A stretch of DNA of 64,000 nt. Origin: an uncultured Stenotrophomonas sp. GTDB lineage: Bacteria; Pseudomonadota; Gammaproteobacteria; Xanthomonadales; Xanthomonadaceae. Location: NCBI GenBank assembly GCA_900078405.1, contig FLTS01000001.1:2851824-2915823 (forward strand), given 5' to 3'. The notes beneath the pieces are model-generated. The model ran no database searches. It was not told the origin of the DNA and worked only from the letters and a program-made list of their open reading frames with translations. Position 1 is the first letter of the stretch; each line of letters begins with the position of its first letter. Positions 30,481-36,664 of this stretch are shown here, piece after piece. Position numbers and translations under genes: made by a program.

Positions 30481-30764
30481 GCGGATGCCTCCCGTGCGGC
30501 GGCCTCTGCGCCGAGGGCGGCGTAGGCGGTGCGGTCGAGGTGGTCGTCGGCGTGGTAGCTGCCGGCGGCGCCGCGGCTCATTTTCAGCAGCTCCATGAAC
30601 TGCCAGCCCTGGGATTCGGTGATGTCGGTGCCGAACATTGCGTTGAACGCAGCCACGGTGCGGGCCATGGATCGCTCGCCGGTGGGCTGGTCGCGCAGCG
30701 CGGCGCGCTGGGCGATGTCGTCAGCGGCGGCGGTGAGGATCAGCGGGGCGGTGGCGGGGGTCAT
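30477..30764 (-). CDS. DUF6378-like phage protein
   Basis: 95 residues from ATG 30764, with ATGA overlap to the next gene. The segment ERSMARTVAAFNAMFGTDIT followed by ESQGWQFMELLKMSR and DDHLDRTAYAALGAEA is the typical pattern of a small phage family found near nucleotide and replication genes. Function unknown. Confidence 0.68.
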   Translation of the reverse strand: MTPATAPLILTAAADDIAQRAALRDQPTGERSMARTVAAFNAMFGTDITESQGWQFMELLKMSRGAAGSYHADDHLDRTAYAALGAEAAAREASA

Positions 30765-31000
30765 GCGCTCACCACCTGGGCCGCTTTCAGCAGCGCCCGG
30801 TTGAGCACGTAGTAGTTGCCGCGTGCGGCGATGCTGGGGTGTGCGTTGTTGGTGAGCACCAGGCAGTCGTAGCTGGGGTAGGGGCGGCTGCCGTCCCAGT
30901 CGTCGACGATGCGTTCCAGGCCGAAGTGCTGGCGCAGCTGTTCGGCGTGCTGCGTTTTGCCGCTGCCCTTGGGGCCGTAGATGATGACGGAGCGCTTCAT
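30761..31000 (-). CDS. Small P-loop protein
   Basis: 79 residues with an N-terminal Walker A motif GPKGSGKT (after MKRSVIIY) and a hydrophobic strand CLVLTNNA that may be Walker B-like. Too short to be a full kinase; homologous mini-P-loop proteins occur in phages. ATGA-coupled on both sides. Confidence 0.6.
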   Translation of the reverse strand: MKRSVIIYGPKGSGKTQHAEQLRQHFGLERIVDDWDGSRPYPSYDCLVLTNNAHPSIAARGNYYVLNRALLKAAQVVSA

Positions 31001-31284
31001 GCCGCGGCCGCCTTTGCGCTTGCGGCGATGAGTTGCTGGGCCATGCCGATGCCACGTGCAGTGAGCGTGACGGTGCGCGGAAAAACGGGGTCATCGAACG
31101 TCACCAGGTTGGCGTTGTCCAGCCAATTGATGGCGCGGCGGGTGAATGCCTCCACGGTGACGGCGGCGCTGGTGGTGACTTGCGCGGGGGTGCTGACAAA
31201 GCCACCACGGGTGCGGCGCAGGCTGTGCCCTTGCGATGCGAAGGCGGCCAGCAGGGCGCGCTGGGCGACGGGTTGAAGGTGCAT
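30997..31284 (-). CDS. Small phage protein with winged-helix-like pattern
   Basis: 95 residues (MHLQPVAQRALLAAFASQGH...). The order AFTRRAINWLDNANLVTFDD, then TVTLTARGIGMAQQL, suggests helix-turn-helix plus wing ending in a strand and helix. No named family. Confidence 0.52.
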   Translation of the reverse strand: MHLQPVAQRALLAAFASQGHSLRRTRGGFVSTPAQVTTSAAVTVEAFTRRAINWLDNANLVTFDDPVFPRTVTLTARGIGMAQQLIAASAKAAAA

Positions 31285-31354
31285 GGTGGCTCCGGGTGAC
31301 GGCGGATTGAGCGGATGGGTTTGGGGCGGCGGCGTGGCTATGTCGGTTGCCGCC

Positions 31355-31660
31355 TCATGCCAGCGCGGGGGCGATGACCGCCACCGGCGCAGCGCAAGCC
31401 TGTTCGCGCGCGCGGCGCAACCCGGCAATGGGGATGCGGTGCTGGCTGGTGGGGTGCGTCCAGCGGCTCTCGGCCAGGGCGCGTGACGCGGTGGGCACTG
31501 TGGCCATTCCGCAGCGGTGGCATTCGATGTGATACGTGTGGGGGCAGGGCGCGCCGATGCGGTGGCCCTGCGGTGCGCCCCACGTTTCGACCAGATGCGG
31601 GTGGTGGCCGGGGGCGCACAGCGGCACGCTGGCCGGGAGAGGGGTGGATATCTGCTGCAT
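31355..31660 (-). CDS. Small phage protein with Cys/His cluster
   Basis: 101 residues. The middle PCPHTYHIECHRCGMATVPT has four Cys/His that could bind zinc. It is also basic and Pro-rich. Separated by 70 bp from the next gene downstream, unlike its overlapping neighbours. Function unknown. Confidence 0.5.
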   Translation of the reverse strand: MQQISTPLPASVPLCAPGHHPHLVETWGAPQGHRIGAPCPHTYHIECHRCGMATVPTASRALAESRWTHPTSQHRIPIAGLRRAREQACAAPVAVIAPALA

Positions 31661-31663
31661 GGC

Positions 31664-31939
31664 TTACGCCTCCCGTACGGTGATGCCCTGCCGGCTGAGC
31701 CAGCGGGCGGCGCGCTGCAGTGAGCGCGTGGACATGGCATAGCGGCCGGCGCCCAGTTGCAGGGAGCCGCGGCGGGTGGTGACGGTGCGGTGCGGTGTGG
31801 CCGACACTTCGCTCGGCGTGGCGGTGGCGCCGGCATACAGGCCGGCCCATATCCAGCCAGCGCATACCAGCAGTACCAGCGTTTTATCGTGCCGGCCTGT
31901 GGCGAAGGACTCTTCCACCGGCAGGGTGATGGCGCTCAT
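31664..31939 (-). CDS. Small membrane protein
   Basis: 91 residues with a single membrane helix (TLVLLVCAGWIWAGLYAGA) and a basic C-terminal helix (RSLQRAARWLSRQGITVREA). ATGA-coupled to the upstream 40-residue gene. Role unknown. Confidence 0.52.
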   Translation of the reverse strand: MSAITLPVEESFATGRHDKTLVLLVCAGWIWAGLYAGATATPSEVSATPHRTVTTRRGSLQLGAGRYAMSTRSLQRAARWLSRQGITVREA

Positions 31940-32058
31940 GCCATCGCTCCCAGCAGCATCGCGAATCCAGCGCCGGCGACGAACGCCGCGATTGCGATCA
32001 CGGCTATGTCTCGCGCTGTATCGCGGTACGCCTTTTCGATTGCCTGCTCGATGTTCAT
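31936..32058 (-). CDS. Very small membrane protein
   Basis: 40 residues: a short charged N-terminus (MNIEQAIEKAYRDTARDI) then one membrane helix (AVIAIAAFVAGAGFAMLLG). Supported by ATGA overlaps at both ends. Confidence 0.5.
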   Translation of the reverse strand: MNIEQAIEKAYRDTARDIAVIAIAAFVAGAGFAMLLGAMA

Positions 32059-32264
32059 GCGGCACCACCGGGCGGGATGGTGGGCGTGCGGCGGCGGCGA
32101 TGGAGGGTCAGCTGCAGCAGTTCGCCGACTACCTGGTTGCCCTGTTCGCCGTGACGCTGCGCCTCGCGGATGCGGGCGAAGGCGGGGGCATCGTTGACGC
32201 CGGCGCGCGCCGCAAATTTGCGGGCGCTCTGGAACGGGTGCAGGGTGTAGATGACGGCGCTCAC
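32055..32264 (-). CDS. Small phage protein of unknown function
   Basis: 69 residues (MSAVIYTLHPFQSARKFAAR...), basic, with ATGA overlaps at both ends that support its reality. No family recognised. Confidence 0.5.
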   Translation of the reverse strand: MSAVIYTLHPFQSARKFAARAGVNDAPAFARIREAQRHGEQGNQVVGELLQLTLHRRRRTPTIPPGGAA

Positions 32265-32641
32265 GCGGACACCCCGCTGATATCCGAGTTGCCCTTCTGG
32301 ATGGTCGGGCGCGGGGTGACAGTGCAGCGCTCCATCGCGGCGGTGCGGTCAATTTCGGCAGCGATATAACGCTCGCACAGTTCGCGGGTGGTGGGTGCTT
32401 CCAGCCGTGCATAGCCGCCGCGTTCTGCAACGTGGCGGTGATGTGCCTGGGTATCGGCCACCACGCAGTCAAAGGCGCGGTCGGCGGCAAGCAGGTCGCT
32501 CAGGGCCAGCGCGTCAAGTTCTTCTACGGTGGCGAGCGGGTCGATGGTGCGAAAGTCGCTGATGGCGTTGACGGTGTGGACAGTCGCCTGTTGGCTGCCG
32601 TCGCAGTCGGTGAAGCGGATCAGCCAGATGCGGGTGTTCAT
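32261..32641 (-). CDS. Phage early protein of unknown function
   Basis: 126 residues from ATG 32641. An N-terminal beta-rich start (MNTRIWLIRFTDCDG), a central ATVEELDALALSDLLAADRA and a C-terminal Thr-rich tail. ATGA overlaps at both ends place it in the leftward early operon. Confidence 0.52.
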   Translation of the reverse strand: MNTRIWLIRFTDCDGSQQATVHTVNAISDFRTIDPLATVEELDALALSDLLAADRAFDCVVADTQAHHRHVAERGGYARLEAPTTRELCERYIAAEIDRTAAMERCTVTPRPTIQKGNSDISGVSA

Positions 32642-32871
32642 TGGCGCACCTCCGTGGCCATGTCGCGCGCAGCGGCAGCGGCAAGGCGGCTGGCTACGCC
32701 CATGCGGCGGCTGCGGGCACGGTGGTTGCGCGCCTGTTCGCCGGCACTGCGGAGACGCAGCAGGTTGGCGTGCGCGCGGTCCTTGTTGGCGGTGGCGCGC
32801 AAGCAGTGGAGTGCCAGCAGCGGCAATTGCAAACGGGCCGCAGTGGCGTCGATGACGTGTTGCTGTTGCAT
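32638..32871 (-). CDS. Small basic phage protein
   Basis: 77 residues, Arg/Ala/His-rich and mostly helical (MQQQHVIDATAARLQLPLLA...). ATGA overlap downstream. No family recognised. Confidence 0.48.
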   Translation of the reverse strand: MQQQHVIDATAARLQLPLLALHCLRATANKDRAHANLLRLRSAGEQARNHRARSRRMGVASRLAAAAARDMATEVRQ

Positions 32872-32908
32872 GGCTGGCTCCTTCGCTAATCAGTGGGCAA
32901 AGGGCCAA

Positions 32909-33397
32909 TTACTGACCGGCACGACGACACGCCAACCCGAACCCGTTGCCGCTGCGGGGGTGGCCGTAGACGAGACCGAGGTCGACGTCGACGGACCACG
33001 CGGACGCCGAGGAACCGACGATGACGTCGCTGCGAATCCACCCGCTCTTCGGGAAATTCGGGAACAGGTTGGTATCCACCGCCGGGCTGAAGCGGTCGTG
33101 GCGGATCACGTGGCGCAGCAGCACTTCGTCGAGCGGCGCATTGATCCAGTCGCTGAAGCCCAGCAGGCGTTCCTGCTTCACGGCCTCCACGGCGTCATCG
33201 CTGTCGTCGTATTCGGTGCCATCGTCTGCGGCCGTCAGCCGGGTGCTGACCAGCCAGCCGTCGGGGAACAGCACCGCAACGTGGTCGGTGCGCGGGTCAT
33301 CGGCCGGAATCTGGGAGCCGTCGGCCAGGACTTTCAGCGGGGCTGCGCTGGCCTGCCAGCCATCTGCGCGGATATTCAGCGGGATTCGGTCTTGCAT
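32909..33397 (-). CDS. First gene of the leftward early operon, DUF1566-like C-terminal fold
   Basis: 162 residues, about 140 bp from the TTGACA/TACAAC promoter. The N-terminal half (VLADGSQIPADDPRTDHVAV) is unfamiliar. The C-terminal 45 residues, SGWIRSDVIVGSSASAWSVD followed by LGLVYGHPRSGNGFGLACRR, follow the 'W.S......aW.V....G.v....R.......R' pattern of DUF1566/Lcl-type C-lectin-like modules. Such modules occur in surface and phage variable proteins. Function unknown. Confidence 0.6.
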   Translation of the reverse strand: MQDRIPLNIRADGWQASAAPLKVLADGSQIPADDPRTDHVAVLFPDGWLVSTRLTAADDGTEYDDSDDAVEAVKQERLLGFSDWINAPLDEVLLRHVIRHDRFSPAVDTNLFPNFPKSGWIRSDVIVGSSASAWSVDVDLGLVYGHPRSGNGFGLACRRAGQ

Positions 33398-33533
33398 GGT
33401 TGCGCTCTCCTGGAGGGTAGAGAGCGCCGGCGGGTCACTGTGGCCTGGGGAGTGGCCTGCTGCCGGTCAGGGGAGGGGCCGGCAGGGTGGCGACCCGCCG
33501 GTCGCCCGTCGGCTGGGGAGGGCCGACGGGATA

Positions 33534-33562
33534 GTTGTATGCGAATCCTGCATATGTGTCAA
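33534..33562 (-). promoter_or_regulatory. Leftward early promoter (PL-like)
   Basis: Reading the minus strand: TTGACA (33562-33557), a 17-bp spacer, TACAAC (33539-33534). It is a near-consensus sigma70 promoter placed ahead of the leftward operon that starts at 33397. No other convincing promoter is seen down to array 1. Confidence 0.7.
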
Positions 33563-33653
33563 GTGCATAATTCGTCCGTAGGGTATGCATTAGATGCTGG
33601 CCCGGTCAGTCGAATTTATGGTTAGGCTGTGCCGACATGGAAAAGGAGGGGTT

Positions 33654-34121
33654 ATGGAGGGGTGTCTCGGAGTGGTGCGCTCGGCGTTGATCTGGCTGAT
33701 CGGTGGGTCGATGGCCCTGGCGGTGGTGCTTGGGTTCTGGTTCGCAGGCAGGCCGGCGGAGCCGCAATCAGCGGTTGCCCCAGTTGCTGCAAGTGTTTCA
33801 GCTGATTCTGACGCAAGATCTTCTGCGGAGACGCAGAGGAAGGCTGAGATGGAGCGTCAAGAAAAGGATGAGCGGTGGGCCATCCACATGGAGTCGAAGG
33901 TGCGCGAGCAGCTAAAAGACCCCGACTCGGCGAAATTCCGGAACACGCGCACGTTCCATGGTGGGGGTGTGCCGGTTGCCTGTGGCGAAGTCAACTCTAA
34001 AAACAGTTTCGGTGGGATGGGCGGCTATCAGCGCTTCGTGGCTGCCGGCCACATTGTCGCGCTAGATGAGCAGGTCGAAGGTGGCTTGCAAGAGCTGTGG
34101 GGCCAGTTCTGTCACGACTGA
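33654..34121 (+). CDS. Membrane-anchored phage moron-type protein
   Basis: 155 residues from ATG 33654 with AAGGAGG upstream. One N-terminal membrane helix (LIWLIGGSMALAVVLGFWF), a charged linker (ETQRKAEMERQEKDERWAI), then a compact domain with LKDPDSAKFRNTRTF and VACGEVNSKNSFGGMGGYQR. This last pattern is common in small secreted proteobacterial proteins of unknown role. It stands alone between the early promoter and cI, oriented toward cI and separated from it by a palindrome, and could be expressed from the lysogen. Confidence 0.62.
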   Translation: MEGCLGVVRSALIWLIGGSMALAVVLGFWFAGRPAEPQSAVAPVAASVSADSDARSSAETQRKAEMERQEKDERWAIHMESKVREQLKDPDSAKFRNTRTFHGGGVPVACGEVNSKNSFGGMGGYQRFVAAGHIVALDEQVEGGLQELWGQFCHD

Positions 34122-34146
34122 CATGGTTTGAGCTTGGCGCCCCCTC

Positions 34147-34174
34147 AAGCCATTGATCAGCTGATCAATGGCTT
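34147..34174. terminator. 28-bp perfect palindrome at convergent gene ends
   Basis: AAGCCATTGATCAG and its exact reverse complement abut without a loop, spanning the end of cI and the gap to the 34121 stop. A bidirectional terminator is the simplest reading, though the U-runs are short. Confidence 0.55.
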
Positions 34175-34828
34175 CTCCGCGCGGCTGATTACCACCCCGC
34201 AGATTCGGGTGGCCCGCGTGATTTGGATAGTGACGTACTGCGGGTTGAGTGGCACTAAGAGATGCTGTCCGCCGTCGATGATGAGCTTCTTGAACGTAGT
34301 TTCGGGTTCGCCGTCTATCTGTGCAACGACAAGGCTACCGCTTGTGGCGGCCATCTCCGGCTCGACAATGATCTTCTCGCCAGGGGGGAAAGAAGGTTCG
34401 CCGCGAGGGTTGACCATGGATTCTCCAGCGACGGTCAACGCAAAGGCGCGACTGCTCACGCGTGCGGTGGTGAAGATGTATTCGGTCGGCTCTATGTGCG
34501 CATGCTCGATGTTCTGATCTGTCCATTCGCCAGCCTGAACCCAGCCGAGCAGCGGTACTTGGCGGGGCCTGAATTCTGGCTCGTAGTAGGGTGCCTGCGG
34601 CTCGCGAATGGTGGGGGCGTCCACCGCTGCCCATATTTCCGATGGGTGGACACCGAGCGCGATGGAGAGAGCCCATAGCTGGGTGTCAGTCACTCCCTGA
34701 CGGCCATTCTCAATCCGCGAGATGGCACCTTGATCTATTGATGTGGCTTCCGAAAGTTCTTCCTGACCGAAGCCTCGCTTCTTACGGTAGTAGCGGATAG
34801 CGGCGCCGAGTGCATTTCGATGATCCAT
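34157..34828 (-). CDS. cI: CI-like prophage repressor (XRE HTH plus S24 peptidase)
   Basis: 223 residues. An N-terminal XRE helix-turn-helix (FGQEELSEATSIDQGAISRI, about 20-60) is joined to a LexA/CI-type self-cleavage domain: the Ala-Gly cleavage site in LGWVQAGEW, the catalytic Ser in TVAGESMVN, and the Lys within the later strand TTFKKLII. ATG 34828 is chosen; longer in-frame starts run into the operator region. It faces cro across a 92-bp region holding operators and promoters, the usual lysogeny switch, and is expected to be SOS-sensitive. Confidence 0.9.
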   Translation of the reverse strand: MDHRNALGAAIRYYRKKRGFGQEELSEATSIDQGAISRIENGRQGVTDTQLWALSIALGVHPSEIWAAVDAPTIREPQAPYYEPEFRPRQVPLLGWVQAGEWTDQNIEHAHIEPTEYIFTTARVSSRAFALTVAGESMVNPRGEPSFPPGEKIIVEPEMAATSGSLVVAQIDGEPETTFKKLIIDGGQHLLVPLNPQYVTIQITRATRICGVVISRAEKPLIS

Positions 34829-34920
34829 CAGCAAATGATGGGGTGGTGGCGCGTGCGCATGAATGGCACGCATAACATGGGCTTGACTTGCAATATGTTC
34901 TAGGCGCATATTTGCGCCCC
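34829..34920. promoter_or_regulatory. cI-cro operator/promoter region
   Basis: A rightward promoter TTGACT (34883-34888), 18 bp, CATATT (34907-34912) ends 8 nt before the cro ATG, so cro is almost leaderless. An inverted repeat GCGTGC (34851-34856) / GCACGC (34866-34871) and the palindrome around GCGCATATTTGCGC (34904-34917) are operator candidates. Confidence 0.55.
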
Positions 34921-35136
34921 ATGCATAGCCATCTCCGCCCAGCACGAAAAAAACAGGGGCTCACGCAGGCGGAAGTTGCCGCCCGGGTGGGCCGCGATCA
35001 GGCCACCGTGGCGAAGTGGGAGATAGGGCAGCACCCCGTTCCCGCTGAAATCGCACCGACCCTCGCAAAGGTGTTGGGCATCACGGTGCTGGAAGTTCTT
35101 TACGGCGATGCCGCCCCAGTGGATGAGGTGGCCTGA
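34921..35136 (+). CDS. cro: Cro-like repressor (XRE helix-turn-helix)
   Basis: 71 residues from ATG 34921, directly after the rightward -10 box. The helix-turn-helix is KKQGLTQAEVAARVGRDQAT followed by VAKWEIG; the remainder forms the short C-terminal helices LAKVLGITVLEVL. Divergent from cI. Standard Cro role inferred from position and size. Confidence 0.85.
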   Translation: MHSHLRPARKKQGLTQAEVAARVGRDQATVAKWEIGQHPVPAEIAPTLAKVLGITVLEVLYGDAAPVDEVA

Positions 35137-35137
35137 G

Positions 35138-35392
35138 ATGGGCGAGCCGATCAGAGTGCCGGTAGTCGCTTTTAGCGATGAGGCAATCGCCGATGCACTG
35201 CGCAGCTGCGCGGGGGCGCAAATCAATCCGGTACCGAGCCAACAACCGGAAACGAACCCCCGTTCAGTCTGCGAAGCGTGTGGTACCAGCCTGCAGAAAA
35301 CGAGGCCGGGGCGTCTTTCGCGAGCTCTCCGGCGAGCCGTCCGGCTGCTGTCGAAAGTGCTTCCTTCAGCGCGGGGGAGCTCTCGATGCTGA
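35138..35392 (+). CDS. Small phage early protein
   Basis: 84 residues (MGEPIRVPVVAFSDEAIADA...) 1 bp after cro. It contains one Cys pair (VCEACG) and a basic tail. No family recognised. Coding status is moderate, based on tight linkage to cro. Confidence 0.5.
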   Translation: MGEPIRVPVVAFSDEAIADALRSCAGAQINPVPSQQPETNPRSVCEACGTSLQKTRPGRLSRALRRAVRLLSKVLPSARGSSRC

Positions 35393-35469
35393 CCAGCGAC
35401 CAGTGGGCTTCCCTTCTTCAGCAGCGCCGCGCCGCGGGCCGGCCGCTGCATCTTGCCGAGGTTCGCTGA
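35386..35469 (+). CDS. Very short ORF with strong ribosome site
   Basis: 27 residues (MLTSDQWASLLQQRRAAGRP...). A strong GGGGGAG lies 6 nt from ATG 35386, overlapping the previous stop region. The sequence is an amphipathic helix. A possible regulatory or leader peptide; reality uncertain. Confidence 0.4.
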   Translation: MLTSDQWASLLQQRRAAGRPLHLAEVR

Positions 35470-35470
35470 G

Positions 35471-35701
35471 ATGCGTGGATCACACACTGCGCAGGCCCTC
35501 CGCTTTGCGCTCGCCGCTTTGCTGCTGGGTGTGGGCATCGGGCTGCTGATCTCCGGCGGCCTGGCGCGGATGGAAGAAGACAGCGACGACGGCGCCCGGG
35601 CCCGTGAGTACGTGGAACCGGCGAAGCACGGTGAAGCGGAGCGGGGCGGGTTGGTTGTTCATGCCTCGGCATGCTCCCCGCTGCGGGGGCTTTGCGCATG
35701 A
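35471..35701 (+). CDS. Small membrane protein
   Basis: 76 residues with one hydrophobic helix (FALAALLLGVGIGLLISGGL) followed by a charged tail. The stop overlaps the next start (ATGA). Unknown role. Confidence 0.5.
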   Translation: MRGSHTAQALRFALAALLLGVGIGLLISGGLARMEEDSDDGARAREYVEPAKHGEAERGGLVVHASACSPLRGLCA

Positions 35702-36282
35702 AGGGCGTCCGTCAGTTTCTGCCGCCCCGGCAGCAGGTGGTCTATGCGCACACGCGCCGGATGCTGGATGCGACGGCAAGCAACTACACGTCGTTCGCGA
35801 TGAACGTGGCCGAGCGTTACCTGTCGATGGTGGCGCCGGACGTGCGGCAGGTGAAGCTGCGCACGGGCGAGGGCGTGGAGCTCATCAAGGCGATGGAGAA
35901 CAACGCCCAGGTGCTGCGCCGCTACATGGATGGCACGGTGAAGACGCTGCCGGCGGACCTGGAAGATGCGTGGGTGATGGCGTTGCCGGAGCCGTTCCGC
36001 GGTGAGTGCGAGCGCGACTTGGCACGCCGGCGCGGGATGCTGGCGGTGCAGATGCCGGCAGACGATGAAGCGGCGCAGGCGGTGGGCCTTGCCCGGCTTG
36101 CGCATGAGTTCGGCGAGCTGATGTCTGCGCTTGCGCCAGCCCTTGCGGACGGAAAGTTGGACGCGACAGACCTGCCGTATGCGCGGCGCATCCTCGATGA
36201 ATCAGGCGATCTGATCAGCGCGGTGGTGGCCTTGCGCCGCCAGGTGCAGGCGCTGGTGCCCAACAGTGGAGTGATGGCATGA
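35698..36282 (+). CDS. Phage early protein of unknown function
   Basis: 194 residues from ATG 35698 (ATGA). Predominantly helical (FAMNVAERYLSMVAPDVRQV, LPADLEDAWVMALPEPFRGE). In this position, between cro and the replication genes, lambdoid phages carry CII/YdaT-type or host-takeover genes, but no motif allows a call. ATGA-coupled to the next gene. Confidence 0.58.
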   Translation: MKGVRQFLPPRQQVVYAHTRRMLDATASNYTSFAMNVAERYLSMVAPDVRQVKLRTGEGVELIKAMENNAQVLRRYMDGTVKTLPADLEDAWVMALPEPFRGECERDLARRRGMLAVQMPADDEAAQAVGLARLAHEFGELMSALAPALADGKLDATDLPYARRILDESGDLISAVVALRRQVQALVPNSGVMA

Positions 36283-36662
36283 AGCGCAAGTTGACCCACG
36301 CCGTGAGGGCGCTGATACGCCGCCGCTGGAAGCCGGCGGACATGCCGGCGTGCCGGGCGCAGATGGCCGCCGCAGCTGCGGCACTGGACGATAACGCGCC
36401 GGGATTGCAAGGCGCGGATGCGCTGGCCTTGCGCGAGCAACTGCGTGTGGATGCTGGGCGCCGTATGCAGGCGGCATTGCCGCTGGTGTGTGCCCCGGTC
36501 CCCTGTGCTGGCGTGGAGGCTGCGCGCGCGGCGGGTTCAGTAGGCATGGGTGGGTATGCGAGTCGTTCAGGTTCGCCAGTCGATGGGTCCTCCCTGGGCG
36601 CCCCTGTCGCGGGTAATTCGGACCCCGTTTCCTGTGTAGATAGCGGCCGGGGAAGTTACTGA
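36279..36662 (+). CDS. Phage early protein of unknown function
   Basis: 127 residues; basic N-terminus (MKRKLTHAVRALIRRRWKPA), Ala-rich middle, Gly/Ser-rich C-terminus. ATGA-coupled to the upstream gene and 2 bp from the primase start. Confidence 0.52.
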   Translation: MKRKLTHAVRALIRRRWKPADMPACRAQMAAAAAALDDNAPGLQGADALALREQLRVDAGRRMQAALPLVCAPVPCAGVEAARAAGSVGMGGYASRSGSPVDGSSLGAPVAGNSDPVSCVDSGRGSY

Positions 36663-36664
36663 AC

